From assembly GCF_000421645.1 (NCBI RefSeq), contig NZ_ATXK01000003.1, forward strand, positions 349,769-413,768: a DNA stretch of 64,000 nt, given 5' to 3'. This DNA is from Aurantimonas coralicida DSM 14790 (lineage in GTDB: Bacteria > Pseudomonadota > Alphaproteobacteria > Rhizobiales > Rhizobiaceae). A program made the translations under genes and the position numbers. Shown piece after piece: positions 36,098 through 45,761 of this stretch (the stretch's first letter is position 1; every line of letters starts with the position of its first letter). Below the pieces are notes generated by a model. It had not been told where the DNA came from. It worked only from the letters and a program-made list of their open reading frames with translations, and made no database searches.

Positions 36098-38025
36098 TGG
36101 ACCGCTTTCTCCGGCGCTTCGAGACGCTGCTCGATCCCTTCGAGGATCAGGGGGAGAACCGCGAGGATGCGCGGCTCAATCGCACCGGCCATCTGGCCCC
36201 GCTGCCGTCGGAGACCAACCGCTTCATCTGGCACTTCGCTCGTCAGGCGAAATGGCCGCTAGGAGCCCTGCTGATCACGGGCGGGCTGACCGGGGGCATC
36301 GAAGCAGCGCTCTATACCGGCGTCGGCTGGTTGATCGACGCCATGGAGCGGTCCACGCCGGCGACGTTCCTGGCGGAGAATTTCTGGCTGGTGGCGATCC
36401 TCGCCTTCCTGACGCTGATCGGCCGCGCGCTGGTGCTGTTTGCCTCCTCGGTGCTGGAAGAGCAGGTGATCTCGCCGAGCTTCTACAATCGCATCCGATG
36501 GCAGAGCTATCGCCGGCTGATGGAGCAGACCTACACCTTCTTCCAGAACGACTTCGCCGGACGGCTGTCGCAGAAGGTCCAGCAGGTCGGGCAGGCCACG
36601 GGCGACTTCATCACGACGATCCTCCAGACCTTCTGGTCCTTCGTCACCTTCATCATCCTGACCGTCAGCATCCTCGGCGCCATCGACTGGCGAATGGCGA
36701 TGGTGCTGGGCCTGTGGACGCTCGGCTATGTCTGGATCATCCGCAATCTCCTGCCGAAGATCCGCGAGAACGGCCGGGCGGCCGCCGAGGCCCGGTCGGT
36801 CGTTTCCGGCCGCGTCGTCGACAGCTTCACCAATATCCTCTCGGTGAAGCTGTTCGACTCGTCCCGGCGCGAGGATGCCTTCGTGAAGGACGGCTTTGGT
36901 TATCTCGTCGACGCGGTACGACGCATGACCCGGGCGCTCACCGGCGTGCGCACCGCGGTCGCCGTCCTCAACGGCCTGATGATGACCGGTGTCGGAGCGG
37001 TCGCGATCCTCGGCTGGCAGGCGGGCAGCGTCACCACCGGCGGCGTTGCGATCGCGCTGGGCCTGGTTCTGCGCCTCAACCAGATGTCGGGCTGGATGAT
37101 GTTCAACATCAACGGTCTGGTGCGCAATTACGGTACCATCCAGGACGCCGTCGCCACCGTGACCGCGCAGCCTGCGCTGGTCGACCGTGCGGACGCACAG
37201 CCGCTGACCGCGACGCGCGGCGAGATCCGCTACGAGAACGTGACGTTCCACTATGGCAAGGGTGGCGGGGTCATCGAGGATCTGTCGCTCACGATCCGGG
37301 CGGGCGAGAAGGTCGGGCTCGTCGGCCGCTCCGGCGCCGGCAAGACGACGCTCGTCAACCTGCTGCTGCGGCTCTACGACCTCGAGGGCGGCCGCATCCT
37401 GGTCGACGGGCAGGACATTGCCGCGGTGACCCAGGCCTCGCTGCGCGGCGCCGTCGGCGTGGTGACGCAGGACACGTCGCTGCTGCACCGCTCAATCCGC
37501 GACAACATCGCCTATGGCCGGCCCGGCGCCGACGATGGCGACATCCTCTCGGCGGCCGAGCGCGCCAGCGCCGAGGAGTTCATTCCCGGCCTGCGTGACC
37601 CGAAGGGCCGCAGCGGCTACGATGCCCATGTGGGTGAGCGGGGCATCAAGCTCTCGGGTGGCCAGCGCCAGCGGATCGCCATTGCCCGCGTCCTCCTCAA
37701 GGACGCCCCGATCCTCGTTCTCGACGAGGCGACCTCGGCGCTCGATTCGGAGGTGGAGGCTGCCATCCAGGACAATCTGTCCACCATGATGCAGGGCAAG
37801 ACCGTGATCGCCATCGCCCACCGCCTGTCGACGCTGGCCGCCATGGACCGGTTGATCGTGCTCGACGAAGGGCGGATCGTGGAGGAGGGGACCCATGCGG
37901 AGCTGATCGCCGGCGGGGGACTGTATGCAAGCCTTTGGGCACGCCAGTCCGGCGGCTTCCTCTATGCGGGCGACGCCACGAGGACCGAACCAGTTCCTCA
38001 GGAGCCCGATCGCGCCCCCGCATGA
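36094..38025 (+). CDS. ABC exporter half-transporter 2 (membrane plus ATPase)
   Basis: 643 residues. The layout is the same as the upstream partner: N-terminal membrane domain from about residue 55 (PLGALLITGGLTGGIEAALY) and an ATPase domain with GLVGRSGAGKTT, VVTQDTSLLHR, KLSGGQRQRIAIAR, PILVLDEATSALDSE and VIAIAHRLST. Both the catalytic glutamate and the H-loop histidine are kept, so both sites of the heterodimer look active. The two subunits are similar along their length, pointing to an old tandem duplication. Translation is coupled by the overlap at 36094-36097. Confidence 0.92.
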
Positions 38026-38039
38026 GGGCCATGACTGGT

Positions 38040-38060
38040 CAGCCGGCACCCACCCGGCTG
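38040..38060 (+). terminator. Hairpin downstream of the ABC exporter pair
   Basis: CAGCCGG (38040-38046) and CCGGCTG (38054-38060) form a perfect 7-bp stem with a seven-base loop, 14 bases after the stop of the second ABC gene. It lacks a T-tract, so termination strength is uncertain. The remaining 208 bases up to petA should hold the pet promoter, which I cannot assign. Confidence 0.45.
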
Positions 38061-38268
38061 CCCTGAGGCTTGTGATCGCACAGCGACACTTGGACCTTGG
38101 AGCCCTTCCAGTCTGGACAAGCGCCAAGGTTCGCGCATAGAAACGCCCGAAATCGTAATCCTGTCAGGAGCGTGGCGATATTGCGTCATGTCTCCTCTTG
38201 CCGCACGGGGTCGAATCCGCAACAAGCGGGGCGATCCGCGCACGATCAGTCAAGGAGTGGCAGCCGCC

Positions 38269-38829
38269 GTGAGCCTCAACGAAACCACCGAACCCAGCCG
38301 TCGGGATTTCCTCTACATCGCCACTGGTGCGGTCGGCGCAGTCGGCGCGGCGGCGTTGGCCTGGCCGTTCATCGACCAGATGAACCCCGATGCCGCGACG
38401 CTCGCTCTCGCCGAGATCGACGTCGATGTCAGCCAGGTCGAGGTGGGCCAGTCGATCACCGCCAAGTGGCGCGGCAAGCCGATCTTCATCCGTCAGCGTA
38501 CGGAAGCCGAGATCGAGGAGGCCCGTGCGGTTCCGCTCGAAGAGCTGAAGGATCCGATCGCCCGGAACGCGAACCTTTCGGGTGACGCGCCGGCGACCGA
38601 CGAAAACCGTGCGACGGAGGGCAAGGAAGCCTGGCTGGTGATGGTCGGTGTCTGTACGCATCTGGGCTGTATCCCGCTCGGCAATTCCGGCCCGTTCGAC
38701 GGCTGGTTCTGCCCGTGCCACGGATCGTCCTATGACACCGCCGGCCGCATCCGGCAGGGGCCGGCGCCGACGAACATGGACATCCCGCCCTATACGTTCA
38801 CGTCCGACACCACCGTCCGCATCGGCTGA
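38269..38829 (+). CDS. petA: Ubiquinol-cytochrome c reductase Rieske iron-sulfur subunit
   Basis: 186 residues from GTG 38269, with AAGGAG upstream; a longer in-frame start at 38188 would add an Arg-rich stretch. The N-terminus has a twin-arginine-like [11 protein letters not shown] followed by a hydrophobic anchor ([14 protein letters not shown]). The 2Fe-2S ligands are in VCTHLGC and CPCHGS, with the usual [12 protein letters not shown] context. It carries electrons from ubiquinol to cytochrome c1 at the periplasmic face. It is the first gene of petABC, followed 21 bases later by petB. Confidence 0.96.
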   Translation: MSLNETTEPSRRDFLYIATGAVGAVGAAALAWPFIDQMNPDAATLALAEIDVDVSQVEVGQSITAKWRGKPIFIRQRTEAEIEEARAVPLEELKDPIARNANLSGDAPATDENRATEGKEAWLVMVGVCTHLGCIPLGNSGPFDGWFCPCHGSSYDTAGRIRQGPAPTNMDIPPYTFTSDTTVRIG

Positions 38830-38850
38830 TCCGGGAGAAGGTTACCCATA

Positions 38851-40146
38851 ATGAGCAGTCATTCTTCCTACGTGCCGTCGAGCGGTGTCATGCAGTGGCT
38901 GGACGCCCGTCTGCCGCTACCGCGCCTCGTCTACGATTCCTTCGTGGCATATCCGACGCCGCGCAACCTGAACTACGCCTACACCTTCGGCGGAATCCTC
39001 GCGATCTTCCTGGTCTCGCAGATCCTCACCGGCGTCGTCCTGGCCATGCACTATGCGGCCTCCTCGGGCATCGCCTTCGAGTCGGTCGAGAAGATCATGC
39101 GTGACGTCAACTGGGGCTGGCTGCTGCGCTACATGCACGCCACCGGCGCGTCGTTCTTCTTCATTGCGGTGTATCTGCACATCTTCCGCGGCCTCTATTA
39201 CGGCTCGTACAAGCAGCCGCGCGAGGTGCTCTGGATCCTCGGCGTGATCATCTTCCTCTTGATGATGGCGACCGCTTTCATGGGCTACGTTCTGCCCTGG
39301 GGCCAGATGTCCTTCTGGGGCGCCACGGTGATCACCGGCTTCTTCACCGCCTTCCCGCTGATCGGCGAGCCGATCCAGCAGCTGCTGCTTGGCGGCTTCT
39401 CAGTGGACAACGCCACGCTGAACCGCTTCTTCTCGCTGCATTACCTGCTGCCCTTCATGATCGCCGGCGTCGTTATCCTGCACGTCTGGGCGCTGCATGT
39501 GACCGGCCAGACCAATCCGACCGGCGTCGAGGTCAAGTCGTCGAAGGACACGGTTCCGTTCACGCCGCACGCCACGGTCAAGGACGGCTTCGCGATGGTC
39601 GTGTTCCTTGCGATCTTCGCCTATTTTGTCTTCTACCTGCCGAACTTCCTCGGCCATCCCGATAACTACATCGAGGCAAACCCGCTTCAGACGCCGGCTC
39701 ACATCGTTCCGGAATGGTACTTCCTGCCGTTCTACGCGATGCTGCGCGCCATCACCTTCAACATCGGCCCGATCGATTCCAAGCTCGGCGGCGTGCTGGT
39801 GATGTTCGGATCGATCATCGTCCTGTTCTTCCTGCCGTGGCTCGATACCTCGCGGGTGCGCTCGGCGGCCTATCGTCCCATCTACCGGGTGCTGTTCTGG
39901 GTCTTCGCCTTCGACTGCGTGTTCCTGGGCTGGCTCGGTGCGAAGCCGGCGGAGGGCATCTACCCGACGCTCGCCCTCATCGGCACGATCTACTACTTCG
40001 CGCACTTCCTGATCATCCTGCCGATCCTCGGTCTCGTGGAGAAGCCGAAGAAGCTGCCGAACTCGATCACGGAGGCCGTGCTGGCCAAGCATGGCGGCAG
40101 CGGTCGGCCGGCCGGCGCGACTGCTTCACCAGAGACCAAAGGCTGA
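38851..40146 (+). CDS. petB: Cytochrome b subunit of the bc1 complex
   Basis: 431 residues with eight membrane helices. Haem-ligand histidine pairs are in [20 protein letters not shown] and [20 protein letters not shown], and the quinol-oxidation motif PEWY is intact ([19 protein letters not shown]). It houses haems bL and bH and both quinone sites in the inner membrane. It is a separate gene, not fused to cytochrome c1 as in the fbcH of Bradyrhizobium, which argues against that genus. The short Gly/Ala/Pro C-terminal tail is not conserved. Confidence 0.97.
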   Translation: MSSHSSYVPSSGVMQWLDARLPLPRLVYDSFVAYPTPRNLNYAYTFGGILAIFLVSQILTGVVLAMHYAASSGIAFESVEKIMRDVNWGWLLRYMHATGASFFFIAVYLHIFRGLYYGSYKQPREVLWILGVIIFLLMMATAFMGYVLPWGQMSFWGATVITGFFTAFPLIGEPIQQLLLGGFSVDNATLNRFFSLHYLLPFMIAGVVILHVWALHVTGQTNPTGVEVKSSKDTVPFTPHATVKDGFAMVVFLAIFAYFVFYLPNFLGHPDNYIEANPLQTPAHIVPEWYFLPFYAMLRAITFNIGPIDSKLGGVLVMFGSIIVLFFLPWLDTSRVRSAAYRPIYRVLFWVFAFDCVFLGWLGAKPAEGIYPTLALIGTIYYFAHFLIILPILGLVEKPKKLPNSITEAVLAKHGGSGRPAGATASPETKG

Positions 40147-40174
40147 GCTCGGACGGCTTCGGAGAGAACATTCC

Positions 40175-41140
40175 ATGATTAGACTATTGTCAGCCCTGCT
40201 CGCGGCCGGCGTCTTCACCGCTCCGATGTCGGTGGCGATGGCTCAGGACGCACAGCCGGAAGCGGTCGAGGCTCAGGCCGAGGCCGAAGGCACGGAAGCC
40301 GAGGGTGCGGCGGCCGAAGGTGCAGCCGAGACCGAGGCGGAACACGAGGCCGCAGCCGAAGAGGGACACGGCGAAACGCCGCATTACCCGCTTCGCAAGC
40401 CGGAAGAGATGAGCTGGAGCTTTGCCGGCCCGTTCGGTCATTACGACCTCGGCCAGCTGCAGCGCGGTCTAAAGGTGTACAAGGAAGTCTGCGCCTCCTG
40501 TCACGGGATGAACCTCGTGGCGATGCGCACGCTGACCGATCTCGGCTACAGCGAAGCGCAGGTGAAGGCCTTCGCCGCCGAATACACCGTCCAGGACGGC
40601 CCGGATGATTCCGGCGAGATGTTCGAGCGGCCCGGTATTCCGTCGGATTACTTCCCGGCGCCGTTTGCGAACCCGGCAGCCGCCGCTGCGGCCAATGGCG
40701 GTGCCCATCCGCCAGACTTCTCGCTGCTCGCCAAGGCGCGCGCCGTCGAACGGGGTTTCCCGACCTTCGTGTTCGACATCTTCACCCAGTATGCCGAAGG
40801 CGGTCCGGATTACATCCATGCCCTCTTGACCGGATACGGCGAAGAGGCACCGGCCGATATCACGATCCAGCCGGGGACCTACTACAACCCGTACTTCATC
40901 TCGGGCCCCGCCCTGGCGATGCCGCCGCCGCTGTCGGACGACCTGATCGAGTATCCGGATGGGGCGCCCCAGACCGTCGATCAGTATTCGCGCGACGTGA
41001 CCGCCTTCATGATGTGGGCCGCCGAGCCGCACATGGTCGAGCGCAAGGCAACCGGCCTCATCGTGATGGTCTTCCTGATCATCTTCGCCGCGATGCTGTT
41101 CCTGGTGAAGCGCCGGGTATGGGCGGGTACGCCGCACTGA
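40175..41140 (+). CDS. petC: Cytochrome c1 of the bc1 complex
   Basis: 321 residues from ATG 40175. A signal peptide (LLSALLAAGVFTAPMSVAMA) is followed by an unusual low-complexity Ala/Glu segment of about 45 residues before the conserved domain starts (YPLRKPEEMSWSFAGPFG). The haem-c site is VCASCHGMNL, the axial methionine lies in ALAMPPPLSDDLIEY, and a single C-terminal helix (GLIVMVFLIIFAAMLFLVKR) anchors it. It accepts electrons from the Rieske protein and passes them to soluble or membrane cytochrome c. It is the last gene of petABC, closed by an intrinsic terminator. Confidence 0.96.
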   Translation: MIRLLSALLAAGVFTAPMSVAMAQDAQPEAVEAQAEAEGTEAEGAAAEGAAETEAEHEAAAEEGHGETPHYPLRKPEEMSWSFAGPFGHYDLGQLQRGLKVYKEVCASCHGMNLVAMRTLTDLGYSEAQVKAFAAEYTVQDGPDDSGEMFERPGIPSDYFPAPFANPAAAAAANGGAHPPDFSLLAKARAVERGFPTFVFDIFTQYAEGGPDYIHALLTGYGEEAPADITIQPGTYYNPYFISGPALAMPPPLSDDLIEYPDGAPQTVDQYSRDVTAFMMWAAEPHMVERKATGLIVMVFLIIFAAMLFLVKRRVWAGTPH

Positions 41141-41171
41141 TCGTCGACGACGTGAACGATGATGGAATCGA

Positions 41172-41192
41172 GGGGGCTACGGCCCCCTTTTT
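41172..41192 (+). terminator. Intrinsic terminator after petABC
   Basis: GGGGGC (41172-41177), loop TACG and GCCCCC (41182-41187) run directly into TTTTT (41188-41192). It lies 32 bases after the petC stop and is a standard Rho-independent terminator. Confidence 0.88.
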
Positions 41193-41268
41193 CCTGCGCC
41201 GGTGCAAGGGCAGCATGTGGCCTGCCGACCCGTTCGCATGATCCACTTCAGCCGAGGAGACGCGTTGC

Positions 41269-41595
41269 ATGTATATCGCGATGAACCGCTTCAGGGTGCT
41301 GCCGGGCGCCGAACAGGAGTTCGAAGCGCTCTGGCTCAACCGGGAATCCCGGCTGCAGGACGTGCCGGGCTTCGTCGAGTTCCATATGCTGAAGGGCCCG
41401 GCCAGCGAAGAGCACACGCTCTATGCCTCGCACACCGTCTGGCGCGATCATGGTGCGTTCGAAGCCTGGACGCGATCCGAGGCGTTCCGCGCCGCCCACG
41501 GCAAGGCCGGCGGTACGCGCCCGCTCTATGACGGGCATCCGCAGTTTGAAGGATTCGACGTGATCCAGACCATTGGACGAGAGGACGGCGCGTGA
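41269..41595 (+). CDS. Antibiotic-biosynthesis-monooxygenase-fold protein (IsdG/HmoA-like)
   Basis: 108 residues with GAGGAGA nine bases before the ATG. The ferredoxin-like ABM fold is visible in [40 protein letters not shown] and [20 protein letters not shown]. The pattern NRF...W...R...PGF...ML...S.W...AF..W..S..F..AH matches the IsdG/HmoA haem-degrading or haem-binding group, including the conserved late histidine. It could release iron from haem or bind haem. The link to haem is an inference from family and from its place after petC. It overlaps apt by four bases. Confidence 0.8.
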   Translation: MYIAMNRFRVLPGAEQEFEALWLNRESRLQDVPGFVEFHMLKGPASEEHTLYASHTVWRDHGAFEAWTRSEAFRAAHGKAGGTRPLYDGHPQFEGFDVIQTIGREDGA

Positions 41596-42155
41596 GCACG
41601 AGCAAGGCAGCTTCGATGGCCAAGGGCTTCGACTTCACCGCGGCGATCCGGACCATCCCGGACTACCCCAAGCCCGGCATCCAGTTCCGCGACATCACGA
41701 CGCTTCTAGCCGACGCGGATGCCTTCCGCGGCGCCGTCGATGCGCTGGTCGATGGCCATCGGGACGAAAAGGTCGATCTCGTGGCCGGCATTGAAGCGCG
41801 GGGCTTCATCCTCGGCGGTGCGCTCGCCCACCAGCTTTCCGCGGGCTTCGTACCGATCCGGAAGAAGGGCAAGCTGCCGCACGACACGATCCGCGTGGCC
41901 TACAGCCTGGAATACGGCGTCGACGAGATGGAGATGCACCGGGATGCCGTCCGTCCGGGCCAGCGCGTGCTGCTCACCGACGATCTGATTGCTACGGGCG
42001 GCACGGCGGAAGGCGCGGTCAAGCTGCTGCGGGAACTGGGCGCCGAGATCGTCGCGGCCTGCTTCGTCATCGATCTGCCCGATCTGGGCGGACGCAAGCG
42101 GCTCGAAGCGCTCGGCGTGGAAGTGCGCACGCTGATCGCATTCGAAGGCGACTGA
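41592..42155 (+). CDS. apt: Adenine phosphoribosyltransferase
   Basis: 187 residues with a GTG start overlapping the previous stop (GTGA); ATG 41616 is an alternative. The family marks are [47 protein letters not shown] and the PRPP-binding loop [14 protein letters not shown]. It salvages adenine with PRPP to form AMP in the cytoplasm. The PRPP supplier prs is also in this window, though in a separate unit. Confidence 0.96.
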   Translation: MSTSKAASMAKGFDFTAAIRTIPDYPKPGIQFRDITTLLADADAFRGAVDALVDGHRDEKVDLVAGIEARGFILGGALAHQLSAGFVPIRKKGKLPHDTIRVAYSLEYGVDEMEMHRDAVRPGQRVLLTDDLIATGGTAEGAVKLLRELGAEIVAACFVIDLPDLGGRKRLEALGVEVRTLIAFEGD

Positions 42156-42189
42156 CGGCGCGGACGGCAATGGCAGGCAGATTTGCCGG

Positions 42190-44565
42190 TCAGGCGGTCG
42201 CCAGAGCCGCGCTGGACGCCCGGCTGGCCTCGGCCGTGGCGCAGAAATCGCGCAGGAGGTAGGCGCCGAGATCGGCGGCCTCCATCGGACGGCTGAAATA
42301 ATAGCCCTGGAACTGGTTGCAGGTCATCCGGGTGAGGATGTCGATCTGTTCGGCATCTTCGACACCTTCTGCCGTCACGCTGAGATTGAGCACGCGGCCG
42401 AGCGCCAGGATCGTTTCCAGGATTCCGTGGGCAATCCGATCGTCCTTGATCGCGTTGACGAAGGACCGGTCGATCTTCAGCTTGTCGAACGGGAATTTGC
42501 GCAGATAGGAGAGGCTGGAATAGCCGGTTCCGAAGTCGTCGAGCGCGATCCGCACGCCGAGCGCTCGCAGCCCATGCAGCACGGCTACGACCGTCTCGGG
42601 ATCGTCGATGAAGAGGCTCTCTGTGATCTCCAGTTCGAGCCGGTGCGCCGCAAGGCCGGAACTGGCGAGCGCGTCTTCCACATCCGCCTTGATCGTGCCG
42701 TGCCGGAACTGGTCGACCGAGACGTTGACCGCCACGGTCAGACGATCGCCCCATGCGACCGCGTTGCGGCATGCTTCGCGCAGGACCCAGGCCCCGATCC
42801 CGCAGATCGCGCCGGTCTGTTCGGCAAGCGGGATGAAATGGTCGGGCTGGACGCGCCCGTGCAAGGGATGCTCCCACCGGACAAGGGCCTCGAAGCCGAG
42901 CGTCTGGCGGGTGCGGCTGTCGACGATCGGCTGATAGTTGAGAACCAGTTCGTTGCGTTCGACGGCGCATCGCAGATCGTATTCGAGACGGTGCCGATCC
43001 CGCAGGCGCTGTGCCATTTCGCTTTCGAAGAAGCAGAACGTGTTCTTGCCGGCTGCCTTGGCCTCGTAGAGCGCCAGGTCGGCGTTACGCAGGAGATCGT
43101 CGGGATTGGCGCCATCGAGCCCCGGAAAGGCGATGCCGACCGAGCAGCCCACATTGGCCAATTCGGCACCCAGGCTGAAGGGCGTGGCAAAGCACGCCAG
43201 AATGGCTGCCGCCAGACGGTCGGCCGAGGCCGTATCGGGCGCCGAGTGGGCGACGATGGCGAACTCGTCGCCGCCGATCCGCGCCACCATGTCGCCCGGC
43301 TCCACGATGCGCAGCAAACGGGCCGCGACCTGCCGCAGGAGCTGGTCGCCGGTGAGGTGACCGTTGCGATCGTTGATCAGCTTGAAATTGTCGAGGTCGA
43401 GATAGAGCAGGCTGGAGGTTGGGCCGTGTGGCGGCGGGGACGCGCAGATGCGGTCGATCTCTTCGGCAAACCGGCTGCGGTTGGCCAGGCCGGTCAGGCT
43501 GTCGTGATGGGCGAGATAGGCGATCCGGCGCTCGGCATGCGTGGTCGCGGTGATATCCGACGCCACCCCGCGATAGCCGGTGAAGGCGCCATCATGGCCG
43601 AAGATCGGCTTGCCCGTCATGGCGATCCATGCCGACCCCTGCTGACCGGGCACCTTGATGATCGCCTCGCGGAACGGGGTGCGTTCGAGCATCGGCTGGG
43701 CGACGGGCGACAGGTCGAGGCCTTGTCCCGCGAAGGTCTGGTCGCTGTTCGATATCAGACTGTCGGTCCCGCGACCGAAGATCTGCGAGAATCGGTCGCC
43801 GCCGCGCACCAGTTGTCCGTCGTGATCCGTCTGCCAGATCCAGTCGCTCGTGCCTTCCTCGAATTCGCGCAGGAGGAGCTCGATGATCGAGGATTGTTCG
43901 GCGAGCTTCTGATGGCCTTCGAAATTCTCCTGCAACAGTTCGCCACGTGCGCAACTCGCGCGATAGACGATGAAGGTGAAACCCAAAAGCAGAGCCAGGA
44001 GGAAATAGTCGTTCGTCCCCTGCGAGATGCCGAGTGCGGCCGCCGATCCGACGAACAGCGGGATGATGAAGGCCTGCAGGGCTCGCTTCAGCGCGGACAG
44101 CGCAAAGCCGCCGCCGCAGATCATTCCCATGGCGATCACGGCGATGACGCTCTTCGCATCACCATCGGAGGAGGGATAGAAGGTCAGGATCGCCAGACCC
44201 CACCAGGTGCCGAGGATGAAAGCGTTCCGCACGGCATGCGCGGTGGCGCGGCTCGATGCCGACACCAGCGGTGCACGCCGCTGGAAGCGCGACCAGGCGC
44301 GGATCGAGACCAGAACGATATAGGACAGGCCCAGGAGCCAGATCAGCGCCCAGGGAGAAAACGCCTCGCCGGATGACATGCCCAGAATGATGATCGCGTT
44401 CATCACGTTGCCGAACATCATGACCGGGGTGGTCTTGAGGATGCTCGTCAGCTGGACGCCGCGCAGACGATCGGCGGCGTGGCCTTGAGGCTCTTCCCGG
44501 GCAGGCTTGGCGGATGATGCGTCGAACATGATGGATGGGTGCCGCTGACGAACTGATCCACTCAT
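42190..44565 (-). CDS. Membrane-bound PAS-GGDEF-EAL c-di-GMP enzyme
   Basis: 791 residues. About six hydrophobic segments span residues 45-215 (VMMFGNVMNAIIILGMS, AVIAMGMICGGGFALSALK and others). A PAS-type sensor follows (DWIWQTDHDGQLVRGGDRFS through GYRGVASDITATTHAERR). The GGDEF domain has DSLTGLANRSRF and an intact VARIGGDEFAIVA. The EAL domain has LGFEALVRWEHP, LEITESLFIDD, IALDDFGTGYSSLSYLR, LKIDRSFV, TAEGVED and QGYYFSRPM. Both domains therefore look catalytically competent, so the net direction must be set by the sensor. It is monocistronic and convergent with apt. The ATG at 44565 is used; ATG 44529 is possible. Confidence 0.9.
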   Translation of the reverse strand: MSGSVRQRHPSIMFDASSAKPAREEPQGHAADRLRGVQLTSILKTTPVMMFGNVMNAIIILGMSSGEAFSPWALIWLLGLSYIVLVSIRAWSRFQRRAPLVSASSRATAHAVRNAFILGTWWGLAILTFYPSSDGDAKSVIAVIAMGMICGGGFALSALKRALQAFIIPLFVGSAAALGISQGTNDYFLLALLLGFTFIVYRASCARGELLQENFEGHQKLAEQSSIIELLLREFEEGTSDWIWQTDHDGQLVRGGDRFSQIFGRGTDSLISNSDQTFAGQGLDLSPVAQPMLERTPFREAIIKVPGQQGSAWIAMTGKPIFGHDGAFTGYRGVASDITATTHAERRIAYLAHHDSLTGLANRSRFAEEIDRICASPPPHGPTSSLLYLDLDNFKLINDRNGHLTGDQLLRQVAARLLRIVEPGDMVARIGGDEFAIVAHSAPDTASADRLAAAILACFATPFSLGAELANVGCSVGIAFPGLDGANPDDLLRNADLALYEAKAAGKNTFCFFESEMAQRLRDRHRLEYDLRCAVERNELVLNYQPIVDSRTRQTLGFEALVRWEHPLHGRVQPDHFIPLAEQTGAICGIGAWVLREACRNAVAWGDRLTVAVNVSVDQFRHGTIKADVEDALASSGLAAHRLELEITESLFIDDPETVVAVLHGLRALGVRIALDDFGTGYSSLSYLRKFPFDKLKIDRSFVNAIKDDRIAHGILETILALGRVLNLSVTAEGVEDAEQIDILTRMTCNQFQGYYFSRPMEAADLGAYLLRDFCATAEASRASSAALATA

Positions 44566-44755
44566 CAATGTCCGTTGCCATCTAACATGACGTAAAGCGG
44601 CGCGCGTAATCGCAGATTTTTGATTGGTTTAGGTCAAAAGTATGAGCGCAGCGGCCCCGCTCCGGCATCCGGAACGAAGCGGCTGGGTTGCTGTCCGCAG
44701 CCCCGGTCTGGCGTGATGACCGAGGCTACGCGCGGGTCGCGACGGGCGACGATGC

Positions 44756-45226
44756 TCAGTCGGTTCCGCAGAAGGCAGCGCCGTCGAACGAGAACACGGT
44801 GTCGCCGTGCTGATTGACGCCTTGCGTCGTGAACTCGAGGACGCCCCAGCCCTTGCGGCTGGCAGACGCCCGCTTGCCGGTCAGCGTCTGGGTGAAGGTC
44901 ACCGTATCGCCGGCGTAGACCGGCTTCGGCCAGGCAAGGTTCTTCACGCCGGGGGAGGGGCCCATGCGTGGCGGCTGGTTGCCGGCGGCGACCCATGCCC
45001 GGCCGAGCGCAACCTGGCTTTCGACATTCAGCCGCATGCAGACGCCGGCGGTGTGCCAGCCGGACGCGCACAGGCCGCCGAGAACGGACGCCTTCGCTGC
45101 GTTTGCGTCGAGATGGAAGGCCTGCGGGTCGTATTTGGCCGCAAAGCGCTTGATGTCCTCGGCGAGGAAGGTGTGCGAGCCCATCTCACGGGCTTCGCCG
45201 ACGATCAGACTGTCCCAGAAGGTCAT
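44756..45226 (-). CDS. MaoC-family hydratase 2
   Basis: 156 residues. The hot-dog-fold MaoC core is present: KYDPQAFHLDANAAKASVLG, LCASGWHTAGVCMRL, then NLAWPKPVYAGDTVTFTQTL and GVLEFTTQGVNQHGDTVFSF. The Asp and His of the (R)-enoyl-CoA hydratase motif (D-P-Q-A-F-H) are kept. It probably hydrates an enoyl-CoA or a similar thioester. Its ATG overlaps the stop of the first MaoC gene (ATGA), and the two proteins are similar, suggesting a heteromeric hydratase. Confidence 0.87.
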   Translation of the reverse strand: MTFWDSLIVGEAREMGSHTFLAEDIKRFAAKYDPQAFHLDANAAKASVLGGLCASGWHTAGVCMRLNVESQVALGRAWVAAGNQPPRMGPSPGVKNLAWPKPVYAGDTVTFTQTLTGKRASASRKGWGVLEFTTQGVNQHGDTVFSFDGAAFCGTD

Positions 45227-45675
45227 GCGGCAAGGCCTTCCCGCGTCAGAACGAGCAGGGTGTAGGCGCTTTCCAGAACCGTTTCGCCGGTCTGGTTGCG
45301 CAGATCCGTGGTGATCTTGAGGATGCCGAGGGTCGGACGCTTGGAGGACAGGCGGCGCGACACGACGCGGGCAGTGCCGCGAAGAACGTCGCCCGGCCGG
45401 ACCGGCCGCTTCCACCGGACGTACTCGACGCCGGGCGAGCCCTGCGACGAGGAATCGAGAATGTAGGCGTCGGCCATCATGCGCATCATCATGGCGCAGC
45501 TGTGCCAGCCCGAGGCCGACAGACCGCCGAGAAGCGTATCCTTCGCCGCCTCCTCATCGAGATGGAAGGGCTGCGGGTCGAATTCGCGGGCGAACTCGAT
45601 CACCTCGTCCCGGGTCACGGGGTAGGGGCCGAGATCGATCTCAAGCCCTTCCGTGAAGTCCTCGTATGTGCGCAT
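45223..45675 (-). CDS. MaoC-family hydratase 1
   Basis: 150 residues from ATG 45675. It has the same hot-dog layout as its partner: DFTEGLEIDLGPYPVTRDEV, EFDPQPFHLDEEAAKDTLLG, LSASGWHSCAMMMRMMADAY, YVRWKRPVRPGDVLRGTARV and LRNQTGETVLESAYTLLV. The tandem, overlapping arrangement with the second MaoC gene suggests they form one enzyme made of two non-identical halves, as known for heteromeric MaoC hydratases in actinobacterial and other fatty-acyl or sterol pathways. The pathway here is unknown, with no acyl-CoA genes adjacent. Confidence 0.87.
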   Translation of the reverse strand: MRTYEDFTEGLEIDLGPYPVTRDEVIEFAREFDPQPFHLDEEAAKDTLLGGLSASGWHSCAMMMRMMADAYILDSSSQGSPGVEYVRWKRPVRPGDVLRGTARVVSRRLSSKRPTLGILKITTDLRNQTGETVLESAYTLLVLTREGLAA

Positions 45676-45689
45676 TGGGCCTCCCCAGT

Positions 45690-45716
45690 GGCGAAAAGGC
45701 TCTCCCTCCTTTCGCC
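45690..45716 (-). terminator. Hairpin between ychF and the MaoC pair
   Basis: GGCGAAAAGG (45690-45699) pairs with CCTTTCGCC (45708-45716) with one bulged A. A second GC-rich hairpin, GGGGGC (45726-45731) with GCCCCC (45750-45755), lies next to the ychF stop. Together they probably end ychF transcription and separate it from the MaoC genes. Confidence 0.45.
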
Positions 45717-45761
45717 GAATTCCGTGGGGGCCGCCGCAGCTCTGCGCCAGCCCCCGCAAGC

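Noticed and set aside
44620..44637. FNR-like sequence TTGAT...GTCAA upstream of the GGDEF-EAL gene.
   Set aside because: The half-sites are eight bases apart instead of four and the right half is GTCAA rather than ATCAA.
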